Assembly (NCBI GenBank): GCA_029204225.1
Contig: CM055095.1
Coordinates: 73,568,753-73,632,752 of the forward strand
Direction: 5' to 3'
Origin: Diphasiastrum complanatum
Lineage: Eukaryota; Streptophyta; Lycopodiopsida; Lycopodiales; Lycopodiaceae
Length of the DNA stretch: 64,000 nt
Position numbers and translations under genes: made by a program. The notes below the pieces were generated by a model that saw only the letters and a list, made by a program, of their open reading frames with translations, was not told the origin of the DNA and did not search any database. How positions within the stretch are numbered: position 1 is the stretch's first letter; each line of letters opens with the position of its first letter. Below, one piece after another: positions 58,607 through 64,000 of the stretch.

Positions 58607-61600
58607 CCCGTAGCTTGTTCACCCGATGCCCTCACTGAAACCACCCCCGGCCCCTCGCTGTTTGCCCACCCCCTACCCTCGTGGAAATCAACCCTATCTG
58701 TTCACTCCCTGCCCTCGCTAATGCTCACCCCTTGATCTGCTAACTGATGATGGGGCAGCCACGCAGGCAGCGCTGCCTGTTGATGTGTCTACTGATACAA
58801 CACCCCCCCCTGCATCCTCTTCTTCATCTCCATCTTCTGCTCTTCCTTCCACATCACACCAGGCCCACCAGGCAGTTCTTCTTCCCATTCCTAGTTCCCA
58901 GACAGCTACAGTGCTCTCATCTACAGCTCACATCCCATACACTCCCTCCAAATCCACCGAACTTTTCTCTTCTTGGGAATTTGACCAATTCCGAGCGGAT
59001 TTCCAGCTTTCAAAGCAAGAAGTTTCACACCTACAGGGAACAGTGGTCTCCTTGATCCAAAAAAGAATGAGCTGCAGTCCAAAGTTGCCTCATTAGAGCA
59101 TATAATCAGTACCAAATAGGTTGCAGTTTCGGATTCATCTAACACGCTGATACGGGAGTTGGAGCAGAAAATTGAAAAACAAAAAGAAGAGACGCTTTCT
59201 TGGGCTTCTGTGATGAAGAAAGGCACCAAACCCAACGCCCCCATTTCATCGATCATCTCAGCCACTATTACGGAAGAGAAAGCAAGGGCCTACAAGGCCC
59301 ATAATATCTGAGTTCGCGGGATACTGGACACCCAGGATGCAGTTGCAGAGGCCAGACGTTTTCTCGACATCACTCTAGGTCATACGACTGATGGGCTTGA
59401 CACTACATGGAGGACCATCAGAGACACAGCTACACTTATCATTCGCTTCACCTCCCTAGAGAGCCACAAAGATGCTCTACGGTGTAGAGCTAAGCTCCGA
59501 GGTACTACTATCTTTATGGATGACAACCTCACATATATCCAGGTGGACGAAAGGTTCAAGGCCTTTCAAACAGCCCGGGAGTTTGGCAGACGTGTTATCT
59601 ACCGAGATGGTCGGGTGCGTTTTCTTGATGACGCCCCACGCAGCTCTCAGTGCTAGGGACTTGGGGTCCCCGGGTTCGGGAGTGCCCCGGGGCCCCATCC
59701 ACACCATCTCCGGGTTGGAGTATGGAACTGTGATGGTATACACTCATCTTCCATAGTTGGAGACCTGACTGATTTCATCACTGGCAGAGACTTATTGCTT
59801 TTCATAGAGACTCACGAGAGCCAAGAGAGAGGATTACCTATTTTTCCAGGATACCGATGGGATTTCGTATACAGACCTGAGACTAGATCAGCTATTGGTC
59901 GTGGATCCGGAGGGGTTGCTTATACAGGGAGTCTCTTCATCCGAGCATCGAGTTCATTAGACACGATGAGCATGCACATTATATCTGGATTCGTATTATT
60001 GGACATGATATTGGTTTGGACAGGGACCTCCTTGTGGCAGCATGTTATTTTCCTCCAAAGTCTTCATCCTTTGTTGAGGGTACAGGTTCACCCTACCTTG
60101 ATTTATCACCGGATATTATCAGATTCACAGAGCGGGGGCATATCTTCCTCAATGGGGATTTTAATGCTCGGACCTCCTCACGGCAGTCAGAGTTTTATGA
60201 CATCACCGACCAACTCCGCGTTCATGCCCTCGACAGCGATGAGATGGGAGTTACCAGGGTTTCAGAGGACAGCTTGGGACCTATTACCCCCTACGATGAG
60301 CATTTATTGCAGTTTGGAGAGGCTCATGAGTTAGCCATTTACAATGGCCTAATTTGCTGGCCAGACTCCGGCAGTTATACTTGTCATCCCCATAGTGGTG
60401 GACATAGTGTTGTGGATTATCTCATGGGATCACCATCCTCCATACCTCTCATCTCTGATTTTCATATATCTCCCACCACTCTCTCTGATCATTGTTTTCT
60501 CTCCTTCGCTATCAGCCGCCTCCCACCTCTCCAGCCACCTCACATCCCGTGCTCCCCCATGCACCCAGGTATACATTCAGCTCCCTATATGCACCGGTCT
60601 ACCAGGAGTTTCTAGCCTCCCTACTCCAATCCTTTCCACACGATAGTACAGTCGAGACTCAAGCTGCTTTCCTTAGCACTTCTCTTCATGTCGCGGCTTC
60701 CCTAGCTTTTCCATCTAAGCCCCATAAAGACAGACACACACGTTCCTCATCGCTTCGACCCCTACACCCCACCTGGTATGATGCCGAGTGTCGCTCTCTT
60801 CATCATCTTGTCACCCATGCCCGTACTCATGATCCTCACCTTCTCCGCTCCGCTCGACGCTCCTACCATCGTGCACTCTGTCGGACAAAGCGTGCCTATG
60901 ATGACTCTGAAGAAAAGCACCTTGTTGACCTTCTCTTCAGTTCCTCCTCAGGCGCCTTTTGGCGTGAGTTTATCCCTCGTGCTCCACCACCCCTCCTGGA
61001 TGACCTCCACATATGGACCGAGTATGCTACCAACCTATATACCATACCCACTGACACACCCATTGCTATCTCCCTGTGTCCCTCTGATTTCTCCTTCTTT
61101 ACCTTTGACATGGTACTTGCGGCCATCAAGAGAATGAAGTCCAATAAGGCAAGAGATATTGACGACCTCGAATCTGAGCTCTTAACACATGCTTCTAACC
61201 TCCTTGCTCCCACACTAGCCTCTCTCCTCAATTCCGCCATTGTCTCTGGCTTCCCTTCATCCTGGTGCACCAACATCATCCATCCTATTCATAAAAATGG
61301 TGATCCCAAGATTCCAGGTAACTACCGCACCATCATGATTGGACATGTTCTCACGAAGCTCTATGGTACCATTCTCCAGTCTGCAGTGAGTTGGCAGAAT
61401 CCAGGAGATTATATGCATTGGGACAGGCAGGTTTCCGCTCTCATTATTCTACCATTGACCATATCTTCACACTTTGAGCTTTGATTGAGGAAGCAAGTAC
61501 AGGAAGGATGACGTGCCCCAAAGCACTTTCTATGTGTGTCTATTGCTGTCCACCAACTTCTGCCTCTTACAAGGTATATAATAACCCTAATCATCAAACA

Positions 61601-63744
61601 ACTATATTTTTTTAGATACTGGACCCCCTGATCCCTAAAATGGACTTCAAGCTAGTATACAAAGTAGCTGTTTACAACTTATTTCAACTGTCCAAGTCTC
61701 CAAACACATTTAACTATTGTGGCTTGGATATATTCCATTTATTATCAAAATTGCCCAAAAATCCATCCTTCATAAAAATTCCTATCAACAAATGAGTAGA
61801 TGCCAAGAATGGCTTACAACTGTAAAATCAGGAAGTGGCCAAAATGTGAGAACCATAGCAAAGTCAAGCCACTAAAAACCAAAATGCGAGAACCATAATG
61901 CACAAAAGTGATATTTGTTTTTACAGGAACACATTTTTTTGACTTGGAACTTTAGAAAAACTATTATCACAGAAAATACTTCTTGGTAGTCCTAGATGTA
62001 AGTATTTAACATCATTCAGCAATTGATGACAAGAGGTGTACACCTGATTGGAACACCAACAGCTTTCCACCTGTAGGCTTCAGTGCAAGAAAAGCCCCCT
62101 GCAATATGAAATATCTTAAATAGAGAAAATTTGATCTAATATGCACTTGTATTCAAAAAGCCCCCTGCAATACGAAAACTCTTGACAAAGAAAATTTGAT
62201 CTAACTTCTAGTTCTGCTCAATGACATTAGACATACTATGCCCTGTTTGGCTTACAAAAAAGTAGAATCATACCATATAAAATGATATATGTAATCGTCA
62301 AAGTTCATGAGGTATTTCTAAGTTTTTGTTGATAACCTTTCCTACTTACAAAAACCGGTTACTCAGGATCTTCATAAAATGGATATTGAGTCAAGAGGCG
62401 ATAGAAAAAGTTGTAGTTAATCTGGATGAAGTTTGAAGAGCCAACATCTGACGCCAAGAGTAAATAGGTCAGAATTTTGTCAGAAACCACTCATGTTCTA
62501 TGCAGTTTCACAAAAACCAACCTTCACAGCGGCTCCGAATGCAGAATCAGCAGTCCTATTGTCCTGAAACATGCTTGGAATATTCTCCAGAAGCTGTTCA
62601 AGGTGCTCCCGACTCTACACAGAAAGATCCTTGATTACTACAATCACAATGGGAAAGCTTTTACTTGATTACCTTCTCAGGGACATCAACATCAATTCAG
62701 GACTGCTGCAGAACTGATGAGAAACTAGTATGGAATGACTCACCAAAAGAATCAAAATAACATCAGATGCCTAACTTCGCACACATTAAAACAAAGACTG
62801 CTTATTTAAAAACACCAAATGTAAAACTGGCCCTCTTCAGTATGTTCAAGCTCCAGAGTGCTTGGTTCCTACAACAATTTCAGGTGACTTTAAAACAGGC
62901 TATGCATCCACGTGGCGCAAAAACTCTTCGAACAAAACAGATTACTTTAAAACCATGCTGACATTGTCAAAAACAGAAAGAAATGTTGTCCTTGAGAGAT
63001 ATTAGGTTGGCATACGCCTACAACTGGAATGCTAACCAAGATTCTTCATCAGAAGCATCCAAAATCAAATTATGCCACTATAAATTGAGAATTTCCATCA
63101 GAACTAAATTGAACTTACAATCTGAGTTCAAAATCCAACGTAAATTTGTGAAAGGCCAAACAAAAAGGGCTGAAAAGACATAATTGTCAGTACCAAAGTT
63201 CAGCATTGGCAAATTGCCAAAGACATGGACTAAACAGTTAGTTGAAACAATCTGGACTGTCCATACCACATGGTCTGAAAGCCAACACAATCTGGTCAGC
63301 TGGCCAGAGGTGGGTCACCAACTCTAGTGGATCCACCTTGGAGGTCTACATGAAGTCACGATTATATTAGGCAAACTGAAGCAAGCATTCCCTCCAAAAC
63401 TTAATGAGGCAAAGTGTTATGATGTTAGGAAAAAATTTACAAGCAGAGAAAACATTAGTTCAATGTTCTCAAGCATACCCTAGCATAAGGTGTTTTTCCA
63501 TTATGGACATATAATACTATTAAGGCCTATGGGCCCAGAACCCATTTCACTAATGAGGATCAGTGGACAGACTCTATCAAAAAATGTTGAAAATACTTAA
63601 AACAAATCTAACAAGATATGAGCAGACAAGTGACAAACCCTATGTACTCCAAATAAATCATATTACCTCAGAGAGTGAAACAATGAGGTTTGTTTGGAGC
63701 GGAGCATAAACATCTTGAACATCCGGCACAACAAGCATCGGTGG
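31179..63744 (-). CDS. SEC24: SEC24-like COPII coat protein, 3' sixteen exons (5' end beyond window)
   Basis: SEC24 is the cargo-binding subunit of the COPII inner coat. It pairs with SEC23 and packs cargo into vesicles leaving the endoplasmic reticulum. I assembled 16 coding exons by joining GT-AG introns with matching phase. They total 1587 bases: 528 codons and a stop, with no interruption. In order they give the end of the trunk domain ([22 protein letters not shown]), the beta-sandwich ([36 protein letters not shown]), the helical region ([34 protein letters not shown]), the gelsolin-like domain ([16 protein letters not shown]) and the C-terminal helix ending [17 protein letters not shown]. 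The zinc-finger and first trunk exons must lie right of 64000. Family assignment is firm from these motifs; which plant SEC24 subclass it belongs to is open. Introns of 4.0, 11.7 and 11.4 kb hold transposons. Confidence 0.93.
31467..31498 (-). CDS. SEC24: SEC24 micro-exon (32 bases)
   Basis: One base, then [10 protein letters not shown], then one base. The acceptor is tgtgcag and the donor gtgaga. It is supported by exact phase continuity on both sides and by the family motif 'LRxxLCRKGxPxG' at this place. Confidence 0.88.
31609..31697 (-). CDS. SEC24: SEC24 exon, C-terminal helical region
   Basis: This exon has 29 codons plus two bases, [20 protein letters not shown] then IRRQRCSYL. The acceptor is atatgcag and the donor gtaact. 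The split Arg codon CG|G is completed by the 32-base exon. Confidence 0.92.
31835..32017 (-). CDS. SEC24: SEC24 exon, gelsolin-like domain
   Basis: This exon has 61 codons, [40 protein letters not shown], and a tail ending INEVVPGQ, phase 0. The acceptor is aaacag and the donor gtattg. 'IFLLExGEDxxLYxG' marks the SEC24 gelsolin fold. Confidence 0.93.
32184..32329 (-). CDS. SEC24: SEC24 exon, helical domain
   Basis: Two bases finish an Ala codon, then 48 codons follow: [44 protein letters not shown]. The acceptor is attgcag. The donor gtccta is a weak consensus, but it keeps phase 0 into the next exon. Confidence 0.91.
33124..33288 (-). CDS. SEC24: SEC24 exon, helical domain
   Basis: Two bases finish the split Ala codon, then 54 codons and one base follow: [44 protein letters not shown] chose the acceptor at ctacag because it aligns with the family without a gap. 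A second possible acceptor (tggag) lies six bases further upstream. The donor is gtaagt. Confidence 0.92.
33652..33790 (-). CDS. SEC24: SEC24 exon, beta-sandwich to helical domain
   Basis: This exon has 46 codons plus one base, [20 protein letters not shown] through [17 protein letters not shown]. The acceptor is gtgtag and the donor gtaatg. The 'CALLYTTxxGERRIRxxTLxxP' block is typical of SEC23/SEC24. Confidence 0.94.
33906..33983 (-). CDS. SEC24: SEC24 exon, beta-sandwich domain
   Basis: This exon has 26 codons, [20 protein letters not shown] then SLCCFQ, phase 0. The acceptor is atatgcag and the donor gtataa. It is a near-invariant SEC24 segment. Confidence 0.94.
34620..35070. mobile_element. 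MITE-like element with inverted ends
   Basis: This 451-base segment begins CATAGAACCCACGGTTCCC, and its reverse complement begins CATAGAATCAATGAACCG. Both halves carry repeated GGTTC/GAACC blocks and then an AT-rich TTAATTAATT tract. Flanks are GATGAGG on the left and GATGAAG on the right, a probable imperfect target duplication of 7-8 bases. No transposase is encoded, so it would be non-autonomous, possibly hAT-like by duplication length. Confidence 0.6.
37640..37995 (+). pseudogene. Proline/serine-rich coding remnant, unassigned
   Basis: One plus frame reads [19 protein letters not shown], stop, [20 protein letters not shown], and after two more stops [20 protein letters not shown], then [20 protein letters not shown]. 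With only three stops in about 115 codons it looks like decayed coding sequence, perhaps a gag or a captured exon. I do not recognise it. Confidence 0.35.
38010..38078 (-). CDS. SEC24: SEC24 exon, beta-sandwich domain
   Basis: This exon has 23 codons, [20 protein letters not shown] then LPA, phase 0. The acceptor is ccacag and the donor gtttgt. It joins directly to the family motif IDCDKTIMV in the next exon. Confidence 0.92.
38269..38388 (-). CDS. SEC24: SEC24 exon, start of beta-sandwich domain
   Basis: This exon has 40 codons. It opens [20 protein letters not shown], followed by [20 protein letters not shown], phase 0. The acceptor is cttcacag and the donor gtatgt. A CT microsatellite and LINE sit only 48 bases upstream of this acceptor (plus coordinates 38437 onward). 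Confidence 0.94.
38437..38484 (+). repeat. (TC)24 microsatellite at the 5' edge of a LINE
   Basis: An uninterrupted TC tract directly followed by 5'-truncated LINE sequence, 48 bases from a SEC24 exon. Confidence 0.95.
38485..41875 (+). mobile_element. LINE copy 1, 5'-truncated, nearly intact ORF2
   Basis: It starts inside the AP endonuclease ([44 protein letters not shown]). Reverse transcriptase follows after one frameshift between 39521 and 39581 ([72 protein letters not shown]). The catalytic [12 protein letters not shown] lies near 40240, with a single TAG at 40292. After the RT comes a C-terminal zinc motif ([19 protein letters not shown], about 41238) and two Q-x-x-I-x-x-F-F-like motifs. 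ORF2 stops at 41644, followed by a 3' UTR with a stem-loop, GACATTAAT and a short CT tail. It is antisense to SEC24. Confidence 0.9.
41876..43512 (+). mobile_element. LINE copy 2, degraded
   Basis: It begins right after the CT tail of copy 1, inside the endonuclease ('[12 protein letters not shown]'). It continues with [60 protein letters not shown] and [19 protein letters not shown]. Its end is [20 protein letters not shown] plus a Tyr-Thr-Tyr-Leu-Gly-like block at 43455. It has several frame changes and a gap in RT between the FDSVP and YADD blocks. No 3' end is present. Confidence 0.85.
43513..44440 (+). mobile_element. LINE copy 3 fragment with internal insertion
   Basis: Endonuclease remnants ([11 protein letters not shown], then frame-shifted [15 protein letters not shown]) run to about 43765 and resume at about 44009-44440 ([27 protein letters not shown]). 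Between them lies about 240 bases of unrelated AT-rich sequence. The flanks share CTCTCCCCACCTAATC, and the insert begins with a perfect inverted repeat, TTTGTGAAATT (43780-43790) with AATTTCACAAA (43802-43812). Confidence 0.75.
44450..45110 (+). mobile_element. Chromovirus leader with CAGCGAG repeats
   Basis: Non-coding sequence before the chromovirus gag. A CCAGCG or CAGCGAG core recurs about every 85-120 bases (near 44520, 44615, 44703, 44793 and 44885), each time near a TCAGAA/TTTCAGA phrase. No 5' LTR or primer site is recognisable, so the 5' end is probably truncated. Confidence 0.5.
45110..46140 (+). pseudogene. Chromovirus gag
   Basis: It reads [54 protein letters not shown], then after a TAG continues in shifted frames ([20 protein letters not shown]). 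A basic stretch leads to a zinc knuckle broken by a frameshift near 46010: C-F-V-Y then GKGHTVRQC in another frame. Confidence 0.75.
46330..46995 (+). pseudogene. Chromovirus reverse transcriptase, internally deleted
   Basis: The RT reads [80 protein letters not shown] and [15 protein letters not shown] (catalytic site about 46880-46893). The sequence then jumps to the end of RNase H ([16 protein letters not shown]). The rest of RT and nearly all RNase H are deleted while the frame stays open. Confidence 0.87.
47260..48329 (+). pseudogene. Chromovirus integrase (deleted) and chromodomain
   Basis: The zinc domain comes first: [20 protein letters not shown] then [11 protein letters not shown], with C-x-x-C at CQKC. 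It is followed by an in-phase loss of the catalytic core, resuming at [20 protein letters not shown]. The C-terminal part is [21 protein letters not shown] chromodomain ends it: [20 protein letters not shown] then [19 protein letters not shown]. The stop is at 48327. The chromodomain places it among Ty3/gypsy chromoviruses; it cannot integrate by itself. Confidence 0.88.
48330..48650 (+). repeat. Chromovirus polypurine tract and 3' LTR (right end approximate)
   Basis: AAGGGGGAGGCAG is followed by TGTTACGAGCTCGTGACC at about 48342, as expected for the start of a 3' LTR. The LTR end is not clear because no second copy exists in the window. Confidence 0.55.
48700..49290 (-). pseudogene. Gypsy RNase H fragment, minus strand
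   Basis: The minus strand reads [36 protein letters not shown] then [20 protein letters not shown]. Further on are HQARWAKLI and [13 protein letters not shown] (family 'KRGKENxVADALSR'). Several stops break it. It is the only sizeable retroelement piece in this intron lying in the same sense as SEC24. Confidence 0.7.
49256..49455. repeat. 103-base tandem duplication
   Basis: The unit beginning TAATCACCGGTAGAACTTAC starts at 49256 and again at 49359, with few differences. It overlaps the upstream edge of the gypsy RNase H fragment. Confidence 0.85.
50093..50176 (-). CDS. SEC24: SEC24 exon, end of trunk domain
   Basis: This exon has 28 codons, [20 protein letters not shown] then VPRTTGGQ, phase 0. 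The acceptor is cttgcag and the donor gtatgt. The next exon is 11.7 kb away at 38388. Confidence 0.93.
50331..50402 (-). CDS. SEC24: SEC24 exon, trunk domain
   Basis: This exon has 24 codons, [20 protein letters not shown] and then AEYQ, phase 0. The acceptor is cttgtag and the donor gtaata. It is the conserved '[21 protein letters not shown]' block. Confidence 0.93.
50581..50657 (-). CDS. SEC24: SEC24 exon, trunk domain
   Basis: Two bases finish the split Val codon, then 25 codons follow: [16 protein letters not shown] to TAAGEK. The acceptor is tttgtag and the donor gtagtt. The 'LPSVGIGxLxxREAEGxTN' signature is that of SEC24. Confidence 0.92.
51040..51645 (+). pseudogene. Copia gag fused to RNase H by deletion
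   Basis: A gag piece ([44 protein letters not shown]) is followed directly, near 51380, by copia RNase H ([19 protein letters not shown], then [18 protein letters not shown]). Everything between, from protease to RT, is deleted. The RNase H end abuts LINE copy 4. Confidence 0.65.
51645..53303 (+). mobile_element. LINE copy 4 with RT core deleted
   Basis: It starts in the endonuclease ([34 protein letters not shown]). It then shows [40 protein letters not shown] and FPSSWCTN. At about 52606 it jumps from ILAKLLCSL to the C-terminal zinc region ([20 protein letters not shown]). The Q-P-L-I-T-S-F-F motif is at 52816-52839, then an Asp-rich and His-rich tail. The 3' UTR has the ATGCC-TTTT-GGCAT stem-loop (53271-53284) and GACATTAAT before a CT tract. 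Confidence 0.87.
53304..53355 (+). repeat. (CT)26 microsatellite between two LINE copies
   Basis: It follows GACATTAATGAAG, the 3' terminus of copy 4, and precedes the 5'-truncated copy 5. Confidence 0.95.
53356..54060 (+). mobile_element. LINE copy 5, 3' end only
   Basis: It contains the C-terminal zinc region ([19 protein letters not shown]), then after a frame change [20 protein letters not shown] and the motif Q-P-Q-I-T-S-F-F (53571-53594). A run of GAT codons and a stop at about 53702 follow. The 3' UTR closely matches copy 4, including the stem-loop (54015-54028) and GACATTAATAAAGCTT, and ends in a CT-rich tail. Confidence 0.87.
54145..54935 (+). pseudogene. Gypsy chromovirus integrase C-terminus and chromodomain
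   Basis: It reads [40 protein letters not shown], then a region with stops. It resumes [40 protein letters not shown], and a chromodomain-like end ([20 protein letters not shown]). It is different from the chromovirus at 44-48 kb but related. A purine tract (GAAGAGGGAAGG, about 54924) follows. Confidence 0.82.
54936..55337 (+). repeat. Probable gypsy 3' LTR, interrupted by the next element
   Basis: TGTTAGATGCCAGCTG follows the purine tract. The sequence is broken at 55337 by the LTR element and probably resumes at 57888 to about 58020. No second LTR is available to confirm the ends. Confidence 0.4.
55772..55784 (+). promoter_or_regulatory. Primer-binding site of the non-autonomous LTR element
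   Basis: TGGTATCAGAGCC, complementary to initiator-Met tRNA, abuts the 5' LTR end. Confidence 0.88.
55800..56550 (+). repeat. Degenerate leader repeats of the LTR element
   Basis: The phrase AGGGCGCC or a close variant (GGCGCCA, GGCGCT, GCGCCC) occurs about nine times between 55810 and 56480. Most copies lie near TTGCTGATTTTTT or CAGCACC. Spacing is roughly 60-130 bases. No open frame spans it. Confidence 0.55.
56553..57614 (+). CDS. Intact 353-codon gag-like ORF of the non-autonomous LTR element
   Basis: It is open from ATG 56553 to TAG at 57612-57614, where the last bases run into the 3' LTR. The N-terminal part has copia gag features: [17 protein letters not shown] and [17 protein letters not shown]. 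The rest is not recognisable. There is a hydrophobic stretch ([20 protein letters not shown], near 57200), and there are short repeats ([10 protein letters not shown] with [14 protein letters not shown] twice). Start choice is simply the first ATG in frame. Being uninterrupted among broken neighbours fits a fairly young insertion. It could be a structural gag or chance-open sequence. Confidence 0.5.
   Translation: MCLLGHIRLRKSLSSWLVLMARDLGAIRTCSGEDMLDDTNYSSWSCKLRFCIDMMIKILSVTRSILNHLRFCKTSKNGWETLLKMYRIKDSSSCFLLSTSSSLKVEEQSHAKFDHCLSTSTSLHRNVGMVKHSSSLEPFVANDGCISEELYEQASQDNVLEKATIKHSLKPFCTNGGGEKIMSISTLVQSGVLLDFLGVQSGKLLVFFLKMVDTRFSHGLLIIFSLCYIVSILLCIGNGLRKVFGQQGPHLEHFGQQSAGDFVAVGQPATASCWLSESLRDSKASSYLGGNTHASPKSVPYADFPVLMLTSYDDGVALPSVGEQIIDSKIREDVMVKEYHTFLYVSCGEKTYG
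58020..58266. other. AT-rich segment, nothing assigned
   Basis: It contains the short palindrome AAACTTTAAAGTTT near 58067 and an ACTAATTACTAATTAGTAAT stretch near 58144. No gene is seen. Confidence 0.4.
58267..58450 (-). pseudogene. BED-type zinc finger exon, hAT transposase-derived
   Basis: The minus strand reads [20 protein letters not shown], then [20 protein letters not shown], then [17 protein letters not shown] and a stop after IQAPE at 58267. The C-x-x-C...H...C spacing and 'DPLWxHxT...WxCxYCGxxxxGGxxRxxAHLL' pattern are those of the BED finger in plant hAT-like proteins. About 60 codons are open without a break, ending upstream at a stop near 58455. No catalytic transposase core is nearby. 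It lies in the SEC24 sense strand. Confidence 0.72.
58538..58603 (+). repeat. (CT)33 microsatellite at the 5' edge of LINE copy 6
   Basis: An uninterrupted CT tract of about 66 bases directly followed by the 5' region of the most complete LINE copy. Confidence 0.95.
58785..59656 (+). pseudogene. LINE ORF1 (coiled-coil nucleic-acid-binding protein)
   Basis: ATG 58785 ([17 protein letters not shown]) opens a Pro/Ser-rich head. A coiled-coil region follows ([20 protein letters not shown]; a frameshift near 59065; KVASLEHII). Then comes a folded C-terminal part: [60 protein letters not shown]. This order recalls L1-type ORF1 proteins that chaperone LINE RNA. One frameshift and two stops (59119, 59309) disable it. 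Confidence 0.68.
59690..61480 (+). pseudogene. LINE ORF2: AP endonuclease and start of reverse transcriptase
   Basis: The endonuclease begins [10 protein letters not shown] and [15 protein letters not shown] (catalytic Glu in ETH). After a frameshift near 59975 it reads [51 protein letters not shown] and [12 protein letters not shown] (Asp and His of SDH). After another shift near 60540 come [37 protein letters not shown] and [18 protein letters not shown]. The RT is truncated before its catalytic motif. Confidence 0.86.
62044..62098 (-). CDS. SEC24: SEC24 exon, trunk domain
   Basis: This exon has 18 codons plus one base: [18 protein letters not shown] then G. The split codon G|TA (Val) is completed 11.4 kb away by the exon at 50657, restoring the family reading 'KLLVFQSxLPSVGIG'. 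Its acceptor region is duplicated 66 bp upstream (see findings). Confidence 0.92.
62091..62204. repeat. 66-base duplication containing a SEC24 splice acceptor
   Basis: AAAGCCCCCTGCAATA with downstream GAAAATTTGATCTAA occurs at 62091-62139 and again, slightly diverged, at 62156-62204. The left copy holds the acceptor used for the exon starting at 62098. The right copy keeps a GCAG|GGGGC acceptor at 62164. Confidence 0.8.
62522..62614 (-). CDS. SEC24: SEC24 exon, trunk domain
   Basis: This exon has 31 codons, [16 protein letters not shown] through DSAFGAAVK, phase 0 at both ends. The acceptor is tgtgtag and the donor gttggt. The 'LENIPxMFQDNRxAxSAFGAA' pattern is characteristic of plant SEC24. 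Confidence 0.92.
63667..63744 (-). CDS. SEC24: SEC24 exon, trunk domain (first exon in window)
   Basis: This exon has 26 codons starting [16 protein letters not shown] and ending LIVSLSE, phase 0 at both ends. The acceptor is ctgcag and the donor gtaata. It matches the SEC24 trunk segment that reads roughly 'MLVVSDLDDIFVPLPDNLLV' in the family. Nothing in 63745-64000 looks like the preceding exon, so that exon lies beyond the window. Confidence 0.9.
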
Positions 63745-64000
63745 CTGCAGGATCACACACGAATTCGTTCAGCATCTTTCCTTCAAAAAACATTTAATTA
63801 CCTCCAAGCTTGCAAACTCAAATTCCCTAGTCTAAGGCCCATTGAATACTTCAGGTTCAATGTCATGACACAAGGTGCTCTAATTTTTAGTTCTACAGAA
63901 GCAAGGTCTCAAAGACATGATATTCAACGAGAACTCAAATGGGCTTAATGGAAAACAATGAATGCAAACAACCACCAATATCACTGGATTGTCCAGTGAC
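63745..64000 (-). other. SEC24 intron, upstream end of window
   Basis: Intron sequence up to the window edge. I checked it for the next upstream SEC24 trunk exon and found none. It contains no recognisable repeat. Confidence 0.5.

Larger units (their letters stand above)
58604..61500 (+). mobile_element. LINE copy 6, 5' half (ORF1, endonuclease, start of RT)
   Basis: This is the only copy with ORF1 and the endonuclease start. It is cut off at about 61500 inside RT, after [20 protein letters not shown]. No 3' end is present. It is antisense to SEC24. ORF1 and ORF2 are listed separately. Confidence 0.88.
50658..62043 (-). other. SEC24 intron, 11.4 kb, filled with retroelements
   Basis: The donor gtgtac follows 62044 and the acceptor tttgtag precedes 50657. 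A Val codon (G|TA) is split across it. It holds a copia scrap, three LINE pieces, a gypsy integrase fragment, a non-autonomous LTR element and a BED zinc-finger remnant. From 50658 to 51040 and from 61500 to 62043 I see nothing. Confidence 0.9.

Noticed and set aside
1-64000. CRISPR arrays, bacterial operons, tRNA or rRNA genes
   Set aside because: No regularly spaced identical repeats with unique spacers, no Shine-Dalgarno-spaced operons, and no RNA gene I could fold or recognise; the window is plant nuclear DNA.

Overview
This window is nuclear DNA of a land plant with a large, transposon-filled genome. Evidence for a plant: copia elements primed by the initiator-Met site TGGTATCAGAGC, a Ty3/gypsy element with the plant-typical site TGGCGCCGTTGCCGGGGA, a chromovirus with a C-terminal chromodomain, and a split gene with GT-AG introns. 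The very long introns would suit a fern or gymnosperm, but I cannot name the species. There is no bacterial-style operon, CRISPR array or RNA gene that I can support.

The one functional gene I can build is the 3' part of a SEC24-like COPII coat gene on the minus strand. Sixteen coding exons run from 63744 down to a stop at 31179. They join without a stop codon or frame break into 1587 coding bases (528 codons plus stop), and all introns are GT-AG. The 5' exons lie beyond the right edge. Three introns are large: 33984-38009 (4.0 kb), 38389-50092 (11.7 kb) and 50658-62043 (11.4 kb). The two largest are packed with retroelements, nearly all antisense to the gene.

Layout. 1-880: unassigned, with a faint gag-like remnant. 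880-1430: GC-rich island. 1.6-2.9 kb: minus-strand copia pol fragment. 3.7-6.2 kb: degraded nested copia pieces with a duplicated LTR segment. 6.2-10.5 kb: plus-strand copia with LTR, gag, protease, integrase and RT, full of stop codons. 10.55-13.0 kb: related copia, truncated after protease. 13.0-18.9 kb: Ty3/gypsy element (LTR, gag, protease, RT, RNase H, start of integrase), cut off by a minus-strand copia at 18.9-21.2 kb. 21.2-23.6 kb: a copia whose gag is split into two opposite-strand halves around an LTR. 23.9-24.2 kb: GT and GA microsatellites. 24.4 kb: EF-hand pseudogene piece. 24.6-31.2 kb: mostly featureless, with a gypsy RT scrap near 28.6 kb. 31.2-64.0 kb: SEC24 with its loaded introns.

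The most unusual material is one LINE family, present as six pieces (38.5, 41.9, 43.5, 51.6, 53.4 and 58.6 kb). Several copies sit inside CT microsatellites, share a 3' stem-loop followed by GACATTAAT and a CT tail, and encode a conserved C-terminal PCNA-binding-like motif (Q-x-x-I-T-x-F-F). Also notable is a non-autonomous LTR element at 55338-57882. It has a clean 5-bp target duplication, LTRs about 3% apart, and an intact 353-codon gag-like reading frame but no pol.
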